Below are positions 16,396 through 25,102 of a stretch of 64,000 bases of DNA, piece by piece; within the stretch, counting starts at the first letter, position 1; the number at the start of each line of letters is the position of its first letter. The notes below the pieces were generated by a model. The model was not told the DNA's origin. It did not search any database and was given only the letters and a program-made list of their open reading frames with translations. This stretch comes from Acidisphaera sp. L21 (GTDB taxonomy: Bacteria > Pseudomonadota > Alphaproteobacteria > Acetobacterales > Acetobacteraceae): NCBI RefSeq assembly GCF_009765685.1, contig NZ_LMUY01000045.1, positions 1 through 64,000 on the forward strand, read 5' to 3'. The translations under genes and the position numbers were made by a program.

Positions 16396-18585
16396 TTAAG
16401 ACGTCAGCGTGACCTGAACATCGCCGTGCCGATGCAATGTCTCGACGGAGACTTGTTCTCCACTGCGCCGCACCGTCAAGCTTAGCATTGCCGTTCCCAG
16501 CGACAGGTTGCGCAGGGTGATCTGGTCTAGGAATGACGGCAGCATCGGGCGGTCCAGGCGCACGGTTCCGGTGCCGGGCTGGAATGACAGGCCGAGGCAG
16601 GCCTGCACCAGGGCCGGGAGCGTCGCAGCGGCCCAGGCCTGGGGCGAACAGGCAACCGGGTACGGCGTCGGTAATTGCCCCAGTCGCCGGGTAAAACCGC
16701 AGAACAGCTCGGGCAGCCGGCGCATCTCGAACGTGCCGCCGGCGGAATACAGGCCGCCAAATAGCCGTGCGGCCTCCGCGATCAGCCCATAGCGGGCGAA
16801 GCCTAGCGCGATCAGGGCGTTATCGTGTGGCCAGACCGAGCCGTTATGGTACGACATGGGGTTATAGCGCACTTCCCCCACCGCAAGTGTGCGAATGCCC
16901 CAGCCACTGAAGCACTCGGCAGACATCAGCCCGGCCGCCACCAAGGCTGCCCGTTCGGGCGAGGCGATGCCCGTGAGCAGAGCATGCCCGGCGTTCGACG
17001 CCCGCACATCGCACTGCGCGCCCGCGCCGTCCAGGGCCAGGACATAGGTCTTTAGGCGGTCGCTCCAGAATTTGGCTTCGAAGGCAATCTGCAGCCGGTC
17101 GGCGGCCGCGTCGAGGGCGGTGGCCCGCTCGTCGTGCCCCAACTGGCGCGCGATGTCCGCGGCTGCGCGCCGGGCGGCGTAGACGTAGCCCTGCACCTCA
17201 CACAAGGTGATCGGGCCGGTCGCCAGGGTGCCATCGGCGTGGGAGATGCTGTCGTAGCTGTCTTTCCAGCCCTGGTTGGCCAGCCCGTCCTCGGTCATGC
17301 GGTGGTAGGAGACGAAGCCGTCGCCGTCGCCACGGTGGTCCATCCACCCCAAGGCGGCCTCGATATTCGGCCAGATGGCGCGCAAGGCTTCGACGTCGCC
17401 GGTGCGTTCCAAATAGGCGCCGGCAAGCATGACGAAAAGCGGCGTGGCGTCGACGCTGCCGTAGTAGCGGCGAAACGGGACCTCGCGCATTTCAGCCATT
17501 TCGCCTGCCCGGACCTCGTGCAGGATCTTGCCGGGTTCGGCGTCGGAGGATGGGTCGAACTCGGTCGCCTGTTCCTGCGCCAGGTAGCCCAGCACGCCGC
17601 GGGCGAGCGATGGGTCCTGCCATAGCACCAGCAATGCCGTGATGAGCGCGTCGCGGCCGAAGGCAGTGCTGAACCAGGGGATGCCGGCATAGGGGTATGG
17701 GCCGGTCGGCTTACTGGTGGTCAGCATGCGCAGATCGCTGGCGGCGCGAGCGATCGCCTCGTCGAATTCCGTGTTGGTCGATTCGATGGAGGCGGTTCTG
17801 GCGCTGCTGGCCCGCGCCGCACGCCGCGCCTGCAGAAGATAGGAACCGAAGGCGAGGCCGGGGCGGCGCTCGTCCACACGGTGTGGTTCGCATTCCACCT
17901 GGATGAACACGGTGGTGGCGTGCTTGCCGGGCAGCAATTGAACGCGGAACGCGGCGCAATCGGGCCCGAGGTCGACGGGCATGGGGTCAAACCGCAATAG
18001 GGTCTGGCGTGGCGCGTGGTCCAGACCGTTGTAGTCGACACGCACCGAATCCGGGGACACCACCCTCGCCTGCTGCGTGCCGCGCTGGAGGCGGTGCATG
18101 CCGCGGACTTCGAATAAATCGGCGAAATCGGACTCGAAGCCGACATGCACCATGATGTCGTATGGCTGCATACCGTGGTTGAACAGCGCCAGACGGCAGA
18201 AGCACGCGCCGCCCACCAGGAAGACCGAGCGGCGGATGTAGATCAGGCCCTGGTCGATCTCGATGCCGTGCACGTCGTAGATACGGGCATTGGTGAGGTT
18301 CGCCGTCAGCATCAGGTTGTCGCGGCTGAGGCTGGAACTGAGCAGCAGGGGGCGCGCGCCGCCGACCATGAGGCTGATCTGCGACAGGTGTCTGGTGTCG
18401 CGGTAATACAGCCCGTCGGTGCTGCCGGGGGTCGCGAGCATGTCGCCGATGCTGTCGAGCACGGCAAAATTGTCATCGTTCTTCAACACGTGGAAACGCC
18501 GCTCCTGCAGGGACGTCGCGGCGCTGACGGAATTGGGGTCTGGCGTGGCCCCGGGTGCGGCTTCGTTGGTTGGAAGAGTATCCAT
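16396..18585 (-). CDS. Amylo-alpha-1,6-glucosidase / glycogen debranching-type enzyme
   Basis: A 729-residue two-part protein. The first about 300 residues form a beta-rich N-terminal glycogen-debranching domain, opening FAVLDSIGDMLA and GLYYRDTRHLSQI. The rest is an (alpha/alpha)6 barrel, with PYAGIPWFSTAFGRDALI, SYHRMTEDGLANQGWKDS and YHNGSVWPHDNALIALG as landmarks. Members act on alpha-glucans or related carbohydrates; the true substrate here is unknown. It is unrelated in fold to GlgX at 4.8 kb. I start at the ATG at 18585 because AGGAAAGG lies just upstream. It is divergent from the M20 peptidase gene. Confidence 0.85.
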   Translation of the reverse strand: MDTLPTNEAAPGATPDPNSVSAATSLQERRFHVLKNDDNFAVLDSIGDMLATPGSTDGLYYRDTRHLSQISLMVGGARPLLLSSSLSRDNLMLTANLTNARIYDVHGIEIDQGLIYIRRSVFLVGGACFCRLALFNHGMQPYDIMVHVGFESDFADLFEVRGMHRLQRGTQQARVVSPDSVRVDYNGLDHAPRQTLLRFDPMPVDLGPDCAAFRVQLLPGKHATTVFIQVECEPHRVDERRPGLAFGSYLLQARRAARASSARTASIESTNTEFDEAIARAASDLRMLTTSKPTGPYPYAGIPWFSTAFGRDALITALLVLWQDPSLARGVLGYLAQEQATEFDPSSDAEPGKILHEVRAGEMAEMREVPFRRYYGSVDATPLFVMLAGAYLERTGDVEALRAIWPNIEAALGWMDHRGDGDGFVSYHRMTEDGLANQGWKDSYDSISHADGTLATGPITLCEVQGYVYAARRAAADIARQLGHDERATALDAAADRLQIAFEAKFWSDRLKTYVLALDGAGAQCDVRASNAGHALLTGIASPERAALVAAGLMSAECFSGWGIRTLAVGEVRYNPMSYHNGSVWPHDNALIALGFARYGLIAEAARLFGGLYSAGGTFEMRRLPELFCGFTRRLGQLPTPYPVACSPQAWAAATLPALVQACLGLSFQPGTGTVRLDRPMLPSFLDQITLRNLSLGTAMLSLTVRRSGEQVSVETLHRHGDVQVTLTS

Positions 18586-18769
18586 GCTTCGCCTTTCCTG
18601 TGCCGCCCTGCTGCCATCGCCATTGCCCAAATATCTACGCCAATGGGGCGGCGGATGCAGTTAAGAGAGGTCGGTCCATGCCGCAGCTTACGATTTAGCA
18701 GTAGCACGGGGTTGGCTTGGCGTGCCAATCCACGGCAGGTTGACGGGGAAATCGCGCTGGGAGTTGCCC

Positions 18770-19891
18770 ATGGATGTCAGCCGTCTGCCCTTCGATAGCG
18801 AGGCGATGCTCGCCGGGTTGCGGCGTTGGGTCGAGTGCGAAAGCCCGACCTGGGACACGCCGGCGGTCAACCGCATGCTGGATATTGCGAGCGGCGAGTT
18901 GGCGACGATGGGCGCCAAGGTCGACCGTATTGCCGGGCGGATGGGCCGCGGGGATTGCGTGCGGGCGCGGTTCGGCGCGGGCGATGGTCCTGGATTATTG
19001 GTGATGGCGCATCTGGATACGGTGCATCCCATCGGCACGCTGGCCCAATTGCCATTCCGGCGGGAAGGCGAGAAATGCTACGGGCCCGGCATTTGCGACA
19101 TGAAGGGTGGGACCTACGCCGCGTTCGAGGCGATCCGGCAGTTGCTGGCGGCCGGCGCGTTGCCGATGCCGCTGACGGTGCTGCTGACGCCGGATGAGGA
19201 GATCGGCAGCCCCTCCAGCCGCGCGCTGATCGAGGCGGAGTCGGCCAAGGCGCACCACGTGCTGGTGCCAGAGCCGGCGCGGGGCGACGGCGGGGTGGTG
19301 AGCGGGCGCTATGCGATAGCGCGGTTCGACCTGGTGGCGACGGGGACGCCGAGCCATGCGGGATCGCGGTTGAAGGACGGGCGGTCCGCCATTGCGGAGA
19401 TGGCGCGACAGACCCTGGCGATCGAGGCGATGACGACGGACGACTGCACGTTCAGCGTGGGGGTGATCCATGGCGGACAGTGGGTGAACTGCGTGGCGAC
19501 CACCTGCACGGGGGAAGCGCTGTCGATGGCGAAGCGACAGGCGGACCTGGATCGTGGCGTGTCGGCGATGCTGGCGCTGGCGGGCAGCCCGGGCGGGGCC
19601 AGTTTTGCCGTGACGCGCGGGGTGACCCGGCCGGTGTGGGAGCCGAGTGAGGCGACACTGCACATGGTGGACACGGCGCGGGGAATCGCGGCCGAGATGG
19701 GGTATGCGCTGACGCATCAGAGCGCTGGCGGCGGGTCGGACGGTAATTTCAGCGGGGCGATGGGAATTCCGACGCTGGACGGGCTGGGCGTGCGGGGCGA
19801 TGGGGTGCACACGCTGGGCGAATACATCGTGGTGGATAGTCTGGCGCAGAGCGCTCGGTTGATCGCCGGGTTGCTGGACGCCTATCGCTAG
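18770..19891 (+). CDS. M20 family metallopeptidase, glutamate carboxypeptidase-like
   Basis: A 373-residue zinc peptidase of the CPG2/ArgE-like M20A group that cleaves C-terminal or N-acyl amino acids. Metal and catalytic motifs are in the expected order: MAHLDTVHPIG (His and Asp), GPGICDMKGG (bridging Asp), LLTPDEEIGS (catalytic Glu and ligand Glu) and GDGVHTLGEY (final His). The dimerisation insert is between. The ATG at 18770 follows GGGAG at a good distance; the longer ORF from 18722 is less likely. It lies immediately upstream of a glycine riboswitch, so a link to peptide or amino acid salvage is reasonable but unproven. Confidence 0.9.
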   Translation: MDVSRLPFDSEAMLAGLRRWVECESPTWDTPAVNRMLDIASGELATMGAKVDRIAGRMGRGDCVRARFGAGDGPGLLVMAHLDTVHPIGTLAQLPFRREGEKCYGPGICDMKGGTYAAFEAIRQLLAAGALPMPLTVLLTPDEEIGSPSSRALIEAESAKAHHVLVPEPARGDGGVVSGRYAIARFDLVATGTPSHAGSRLKDGRSAIAEMARQTLAIEAMTTDDCTFSVGVIHGGQWVNCVATTCTGEALSMAKRQADLDRGVSAMLALAGSPGGASFAVTRGVTRPVWEPSEATLHMVDTARGIAAEMGYALTHQSAGGGSDGNFSGAMGIPTLDGLGVRGDGVHTLGEYIVVDSLAQSARLIAGLLDAYR

Positions 19892-19961
19892 ACCCAGCCA
19901 TGCGCACCGGGCGCTGGTGGAGATCGTTGCGGGCGGGGTAGTTCCTGCTCGTCAACGAGTG

Positions 19962-20141
19962 GCTATGCGGGAGAGTTCGGCCCATCGAGCGGGCCGGCGC
20001 CGACGGAGCAACCCCCCGGGAATCTCTCAGGCACCAAGGACCGCATAGCGAGACGATCTGGAGAGAGGCGCTTCGAGCGTCCACCGAAGGGGAAGCCCGG
20101 CATTTCGATGCCGGGGCGAGCTCTCAGGTACAGCGACAGAT
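19962..20141 (+). promoter_or_regulatory. Tandem glycine riboswitch (two aptamers)
   Basis: Aptamer 1 is closed by a perfect 9 bp P1: gctatgcgg (19962-19970) with ccgcatagc (20041-20049). It contains the conserved GGAGAG-type start and the ctctcaggcaccaaggacc end. Aptamer 2 follows after a 6-base linker, closed by atctg (20056-20060) and cagat (20137-20141), with ggagag and gctctcaggtacagcgacaga. These conserved blocks are diagnostic of the glycine riboswitch (Rfam RF00504). The 66 bases to the ATG at 20208 contain no T-run, so control of translation initiation is more likely than termination. The regulated gene is a DadA-like oxidoreductase. Confidence 0.93.
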
Positions 20142-20207
20142 GGGGACCGCCGGGCTGGCCTTTCGGGGCTGGTCCATGTCGTTCTCTGGTCGCGAGTTTA
20201 TACCGCC

Positions 20208-21464
20208 ATGGCCCATATTGCCGTCATCGGCGCCGGAATTACCGGTGTTACTACCGCCTATGCCCTGCTGGACAAGGGCTACGACGTCACCGTGTTCGAC
20301 CGCCATCGCTATGCGGCGATGGAGACGTCGTTCGCCAATGGCGGGCAGCTTTCCGCCAGCAATGCGGAGGTTTGGAACAGCGGCGGGACGATCCTGAAGG
20401 GATTGAAATGGCTGGGCCGGGCGGAGGCGCCGCTGCTGATGAACCCGAAGCCGGGCTGGCACAAATACTCCTGGCTGGCGCAGTTTGCCGCGGCGATCCC
20501 GAATTACCGCCGCAACACGATCGAGACGACGCGGCTGGCCATTCAGGCCCGGCAGCATTTGTTCGACATGGCGGCGCGGGAGGCGATCGACTTCAACCAC
20601 GAAACCCGTGGCATCCTGCACGTGTATCGGGACAGGGCGAGTTTTAACCACGCCAGCCGGGTGAATGGGCTGCTGACACAGGGCGGGCTGGATCGTCGGG
20701 CGGTGACGCCGGCAGAAATCCGGGCGATCGAGCCGACGCTGGCGGGGGACTACTTCGGCGGGTTCTTCACGCCATCCGATTCGACCGGTGACATTCACAA
20801 ATTCACGCGTGGGCTGGCAGAGGCGTGCGCGCGGCGTGGGGCATCGTTCGAATACGACAGCGACGTGCTGGGCATCGATGCGGTGGACTCGGGGGTTTCG
20901 ATCCAGACGGTAAATGGGGTGCACCACTGCAATGGGGTGGTAATCTGCGCGGGCATTGCGAGCCGCCGGTTTGCTGCGATGCTGGGCGATCGGGTGAACA
21001 TCTATCCGGTGAAGGGCTATTCCATCACCGTGGGGTTGCGCGGCGATGCCGACCAGAAGGCTGCGCCGTGGGTAAGCCTGCTGGACGATGCGGCGAAGAT
21101 CGTGACCAGCCGGTTGGGGGCCGATCGGTTTCGCGTGGCGGGGACGGCGGAGTTCAATGGCGAGAACCGCGACATCCGCGCCGACCGGATTGCCCCACTG
21201 GTAGAGTGGACGCGGCGGATGTTTCCGGGTGTCGGCACCGGGGAGGTGACGCCATGGGCCGGGCTGCGGCCGATGATGCCGACCATGCTGCCCCGGGTCG
21301 GCGCCGGGAAGCGGCCGGGCGTGTTCTACAATACCGGGCACGGGCATCTGGGCTGGACGCTGTCCGCCGTAACCGCCGCGATGGTAGCGGAGGCGATGCA
21401 GGCCTCGCCTCGCCCGGCGCGCGCGGTGGCGCCGGCGGGTGGGCGGATGCTGCCGGCCGGGTAA
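20208..21464 (+). CDS. DadA-like FAD-dependent amino acid dehydrogenase (glycine riboswitch-controlled)
   Basis: A 418-residue flavoprotein of the DAO/DadA family, which oxidatively deaminates D-amino acids or glycine and passes electrons to the respiratory chain. The FAD Rossmann motif IAVIGAGITGVTTAYALL is at the N terminus, with SFANGGQLSASNAEVWN typical of DadA. The C terminus contains PWAGLRPMMPTMLP and YNTGHGHLGWTLS, the flavin-contacting end. The tandem glycine riboswitch directly upstream suggests glycine itself is substrate or signal; that specificity is inference. Start is the ATG at 20208. The next gene, 66 bp on, continues the same strand. Confidence 0.9.
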   Translation: MAHIAVIGAGITGVTTAYALLDKGYDVTVFDRHRYAAMETSFANGGQLSASNAEVWNSGGTILKGLKWLGRAEAPLLMNPKPGWHKYSWLAQFAAAIPNYRRNTIETTRLAIQARQHLFDMAAREAIDFNHETRGILHVYRDRASFNHASRVNGLLTQGGLDRRAVTPAEIRAIEPTLAGDYFGGFFTPSDSTGDIHKFTRGLAEACARRGASFEYDSDVLGIDAVDSGVSIQTVNGVHHCNGVVICAGIASRRFAAMLGDRVNIYPVKGYSITVGLRGDADQKAAPWVSLLDDAAKIVTSRLGADRFRVAGTAEFNGENRDIRADRIAPLVEWTRRMFPGVGTGEVTPWAGLRPMMPTMLPRVGAGKRPGVFYNTGHGHLGWTLSAVTAAMVAEAMQASPRPARAVAPAGGRMLPAG

Positions 21465-21530
21465 GCGCGGCTTTACATCGGGGCCGCGGCGCCTAGCCTG
21501 CGCGCGGTCACGGCGATGGATGGGGGCGCG

Positions 21531-22865
21531 ATGACGGATTCGCCGGGGTACGACGCGATCGTCATTGGCGCGGGGGCAGCGGGATTGTTGGCGAGCCTGC
21601 GCGCGGCGTCTTTGGGCGCGGAGGTGCTGCTGCTGGATGACGCCGCGGGGGATAGTTCGAACCTGGCTGCCAGCAGCGGCTTGTTCTCAGCCGCGGGGAC
21701 GCGGACCCAGGCGGCGGCTGGCATTACCGACAGCGCGGCATTGTGGGCTGCCGATATCGCTCGGAAAACCGAGGGCGCGTTCGACCCGGCGATGGTGCGC
21801 ATCGTCACCACCCGCGCGGCGGATGCGGCGCATTTTCTGGCCGATACAATCGGGTTGACGCTGCATGTGGCGACGATCCCGGTGCCGGGGCATAGCGCGG
21901 CCCGGCTGCATGCGACGGCGGGCGAGAGCGGACGGGAAATGGCGGCCCTGCTGATGGCTGCGGCACAGGCGATGCCCGGGCTGACGGTGCTGAAGGGCGT
22001 GGAAGCGACGGGATTGTTGACCGAGCACGGCGCGGTGATGGGCGTGCAGACTGGCAGCACCGGGTATCGTGCGCGCTGGACGCTGCTCGCCTGCGGCGGG
22101 TTTGCGGGCAATGACGCGATGATCGCGCGCTACATGCCGGAGATGGTGGGCGCGCATAATATTGGGCTGGGCCGCAATGACGGCCGGGCGCTGGCCTGGG
22201 GTGAGGCGTTGGGCGGCGCGTTGCTGTTCATGGAGGGCTACCAGGGCCAGGGCCATGTGACGGTGGACGGGCTGGGGCGATTGGGGCCGGGGCTGACGTC
22301 GCTGGGCGCCATCGTGGTGAATGCGCGGGGCGAGCGGTTCGCCGATGAGTCGATGGGGCCGTCCGAATTCGGTGCCTTCGTGCTGGCGCAACCCGGCGGA
22401 TGGGCGGTGGAGGTGTTCGACGAGGCGATGCACCAGAGCGCGATGAGCATGGGGCCGTATCGCGAGACGGTGGCGCGGGGCTGCGTGGTGAAGGCGGTGG
22501 ATGCCGCCGCACTGGCAGCCGCGTTCGGCCTGCCAGAAACGGCGTTGAGCGCGACTTTGGCGGCGTATCATGATGCCGGGCCGCAGGACCCGTTCGGGCG
22601 GGCGCCGCGTAGGCCTGTCCTACCGCCCTATCGCGCGGCGAAGATCACGGGCGGGATGGCGCATACGCAGGGTGGGCTGCGGGTGGATGATGGTGCCCGC
22701 GTGCTGCGAGCGGACGGCACGGTTGTTGCTGGCCTGTTGGCCGCGGGCGGCGCGGCCGCTGGCGTGTCGGGGCGTGGGGCTGCCGGTTACATCCCGGGTA
22801 ACGGGTTGGGACAGGCCTTCGCGCTGGGGCTGGCAGCGGGCGAGACGATCGCCGCGCAGGGTTGA
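21531..22865 (+). CDS. Fumarate-reductase-type FAD-binding oxidoreductase
   Basis: A 444-residue soluble flavoprotein of the fumarate reductase/ketosteroid-dehydrogenase/tricarballylate-dehydrogenase group. It shows the FAD motif AIVIGAGAAGLLASLRAA, the middle GRNDGRALAWGEALGG, and a C-terminal AGLLAAGGAAAGVSG then GYIPGNGLGQAFALG. There is no covalent-flavin or cytochrome domain and no Tat signal, so it should be cytoplasmic. The reaction is not predictable from sequence; enoate or alpha-keto reduction or dehydrogenation are family options. I prefer the ATG at 21531, preceded by GGGGG, over the one at 21516. It follows dadA by 66 bp and precedes the next gene by 13 bp. Confidence 0.8.
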   Translation: MTDSPGYDAIVIGAGAAGLLASLRAASLGAEVLLLDDAAGDSSNLAASSGLFSAAGTRTQAAAGITDSAALWAADIARKTEGAFDPAMVRIVTTRAADAAHFLADTIGLTLHVATIPVPGHSAARLHATAGESGREMAALLMAAAQAMPGLTVLKGVEATGLLTEHGAVMGVQTGSTGYRARWTLLACGGFAGNDAMIARYMPEMVGAHNIGLGRNDGRALAWGEALGGALLFMEGYQGQGHVTVDGLGRLGPGLTSLGAIVVNARGERFADESMGPSEFGAFVLAQPGGWAVEVFDEAMHQSAMSMGPYRETVARGCVVKAVDAAALAAAFGLPETALSATLAAYHDAGPQDPFGRAPRRPVLPPYRAAKITGGMAHTQGGLRVDDGARVLRADGTVVAGLLAAGGAAAGVSGRGAAGYIPGNGLGQAFALGLAAGETIAAQG

Positions 22866-22878
22866 GAAGGGTCGTAGG

Positions 22879-23628
22879 ATGACGGATGCGCTGGGGTCGA
22901 GGATGGTGTTCGGGGTGTTGGTGCCGTCCACCAACACCGCGGTGCAGCCGGAATATGATTCGATGCGGCCGCCCGGCGTTACCAATCACATTTCCCGCAT
23001 CATCATTCCGAACAACCCGGTCAACAGCGACGCCGATTTCAGCCAGCTTATGAACGATATCCGCGGCGCCACGATGGCGGCGGTCGACGCGATCGTGACC
23101 TGCGAGCCGGACGCATTGATCATGGGCATGTCGGCGGAGACGTTCTGGGATGGGGTGGATGGCGCGAACACCCTGCAGGACAAGCTGCAGACGGCGGCGG
23201 GGGGTCGCAAGGTGACGATGGCGTCCGATGCGTGCCAGGCGGCGCTGCGGTGTTACGATGGGGTGAAGCGGGTTGCGGTGATCACGCCCTACATGCCGGT
23301 GGGCGACGCGCAGGTGCATCGCTTCTTTACCGAGTGCGGGTTCGATGTGTCCGTGGTGCACGGATTGCGCTGCAGCAGCCCGACGGCGATCGCCAATGTG
23401 TCGGAGGCGAGCTTGCGTGATGCGATCCTGGCGGTGGATGGGCCGAATGTGGATGCCATCGTGCAGGTCGGCACCAATCTGGCCATGGCGCGGCTGGCTG
23501 CGGTGGCGGAGGAATGGCTAGGCAAGCCCGTGCTGGCGATCAACACCGCGACCTACTGGCACGCCCTGCGCAGCCACGGGATTGGTGATCGCGTTGGCGG
23601 TTATGGTTCCCTGTTGGAGCGGTTCTAG
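22879..23628 (+). CDS. Asp/Glu racemase-superfamily protein (maleate isomerase/arylmalonate decarboxylase-like)
   Basis: A 249-residue protein beginning MVFGVLVPSTNTAVQPEYDS, the typical opening of maleate cis-trans isomerases and arylmalonate decarboxylases. Those enzymes use one or two cysteines placed near the ends of the two beta-alpha halves. Here the first site reads LIMGMSAETFWDG and the second IVQVGTNLAMARLA, neither with Cys. So classic racemase, isomerase or decarboxylase chemistry is doubtful. The ATG at 22879 follows AGAAGGGTCGTAGG. It sits 13 bp after the flavoprotein and 5 bp before an alpha/beta hydrolase, consistent with one operon and a shared pathway. Confidence 0.75.
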   Translation: MTDALGSRMVFGVLVPSTNTAVQPEYDSMRPPGVTNHISRIIIPNNPVNSDADFSQLMNDIRGATMAAVDAIVTCEPDALIMGMSAETFWDGVDGANTLQDKLQTAAGGRKVTMASDACQAALRCYDGVKRVAVITPYMPVGDAQVHRFFTECGFDVSVVHGLRCSSPTAIANVSEASLRDAILAVDGPNVDAIVQVGTNLAMARLAAVAEEWLGKPVLAINTATYWHALRSHGIGDRVGGYGSLLERF

Positions 23629-23633
23629 GCACG

Positions 23634-24314
23634 ATGAATTTCGTTCTGCTTCCCGGCTTCATGCTGGATTACGCGCTGTGGGATGACATGGCGGAGGCGC
23701 TGGGCGGCGTCGGCACGCTGCATTTCGGCGATCTGCGGTTCGGGCATACGATCGCGGAGATGGCGGAACAGGTATTGGCAACGGCCCCTGCCCGCTTCGT
23801 GCTGATAGGATTTTCCATGGGCGGCTACGTGGCGCGGGAGATGGTGCGGATGGCGCCGAATCGGGTGTCCGCGCTGGTCCTGGTGGGCACATCGTCGCGC
23901 GCCGACAAGCCGGAGCGGGCGGAGCGCAAGGCCGAAGCGGTGAAGCGGGTGGGCGACGGGGTGTTCCGCGGCATTAGCCGCGGGGCTGCGGCGGCGGCGC
24001 TGCATCCGGATCGGGCGGGTGACACCGTGATGATCGAGCGGATCCGCGCCATGGGCATTCGCATGGGGGGCGAGGCGTTCGTCCGGCAATTGCAGATCAA
24101 ACGCGCCAGCGATACCGACCGGTTGGGGGAGATCCATTGCCGCACGCTGGTGATCGCCGCGGCGCAGGATGGGTTGCGCAGCCTGGCGGAGCCGGCGGAG
24201 TTACGCGACGGCATCCCGGGCGCGACGATGCAGGTGATCGAAGGGTCCGGTCACATGATGCCGCTGGAAACACCCCAGCAATTGACGCAGATCATCTTGG
24301 ATTGGCTGGGTTAG
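23634..24314 (+). CDS. Alpha/beta hydrolase
   Basis: A 226-residue serine hydrolase. The nucleophile elbow is GFSMGG, the oxyanion region is LLPGFMLDYALWDDM, and the C-terminal EGSGHMMPLETP carries the catalytic His. An Asp (AAAQDGLRS) fits the third triad position. It is a compact form without a large lid. It lies 5 bp after the racemase-like gene, so it should be the last gene of the operon led by the glycine riboswitch. Its TAG stop shares the bases TTAG with the TAA stop of the convergent znuB. Substrate unknown; a C-N or ester hydrolysis step in the pathway is the natural guess. Confidence 0.8.
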   Translation: MNFVLLPGFMLDYALWDDMAEALGGVGTLHFGDLRFGHTIAEMAEQVLATAPARFVLIGFSMGGYVAREMVRMAPNRVSALVLVGTSSRADKPERAERKAEAVKRVGDGVFRGISRGAAAAALHPDRAGDTVMIERIRAMGIRMGGEAFVRQLQIKRASDTDRLGEIHCRTLVIAAAQDGLRSLAEPAELRDGIPGATMQVIEGSGHMMPLETPQQLTQIILDWLG

Positions 24315-25102
24315 GCGCGGGCGAAGCGGGGTAGCGTGGTCGCCAGATAGACTCCGGCGCTTAGTAGGGTAATCCAAAAGCTGCTGGGCCAGTCGGTGTA
24401 GAAGGCCAGGGTGATGCCCAGCCATGCCTCCGCCAAAGAGAACACGGCGGACAGGATGACGCCGGGTAGCACACTGTTGGTCATGCGCTGTGCCGCGGCG
24501 GCCGGGCCGACCATGAGGGTGAACACCAGCAACACCCCGACGATCTGCGCGCATTCCGCGGTGGCCAATGCGACGATGGCAAGGAACAGGATCGAGTAGA
24601 GCCGTAAGGATACGCCTTTCGCCTCGGCCAATTCCGGTTGCAGGCTGGCGAATAGCAGGGGCCGCGAAATCACCGCGAGGCCGACCAGGGTGATGACGCC
24701 CAGCCCCATCAGAGTCCACACCGTTTCCGCGTCGACCGCCAGCACGTTGCCGAACAGCAGCGCGGTCGCCTGTGTGGCGAAAGCGGTGTAGAAATGCAGG
24801 AATAACAGGCCGAAACCGAGCGACAACGCCAGCACCAGGCCAATCGCAACGTCCCGCTGGGCGAGTTTTTCACCCATGAACCCCATGCCGATGCCGGCCG
24901 CGACCGTCATCCCGACCAAGCCCCAGAGCGGCGCGATGCCGACGAGGAATGCGCCCGTCGCGCCGGTGAAGCCGACATGCGCCAGCGCGTGCCCGGCGAA
25001 GGTTTGGCCGCGCAGCACCAGGAAATAGCCAACCATGCCGGAGACGATCGCCACCATCGCCGAGGCGGCGAAGGCGTTGCGCATGAAGTCGTATTCAAGC
25101 AT
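24311..25102 (-). CDS. znuB: Zinc/metal ABC transporter permease (ZnuB-like)
   Basis: A 263-residue polytopic permease of the ABC-3 metal uptake family. Landmarks are MVGYFLVLRGQTFAGHALAH near the start, a central ALLFGNVLAVDAETVW, and VGVLLVFTLMVGPAAAAQRM near the end, the usual metal-path and coupling segments. It would form the membrane channel for the ATPase and binding protein encoded upstream. I start at MLEYDFMRN (25102), which overlaps the ATPase stop by 8 bp. The extra in-frame codons up to 25171 merely read the ATPase tail out of frame. Confidence 0.9.
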   Translation of the reverse strand: MLEYDFMRNAFAASAMVAIVSGMVGYFLVLRGQTFAGHALAHVGFTGATGAFLVGIAPLWGLVGMTVAAGIGMGFMGEKLAQRDVAIGLVLALSLGFGLLFLHFYTAFATQATALLFGNVLAVDAETVWTLMGLGVITLVGLAVISRPLLFASLQPELAEAKGVSLRLYSILFLAIVALATAECAQIVGVLLVFTLMVGPAAAAQRMTNSVLPGVILSAVFSLAEAWLGITLAFYTDWPSSFWITLLSAGVYLATTLPRFARA

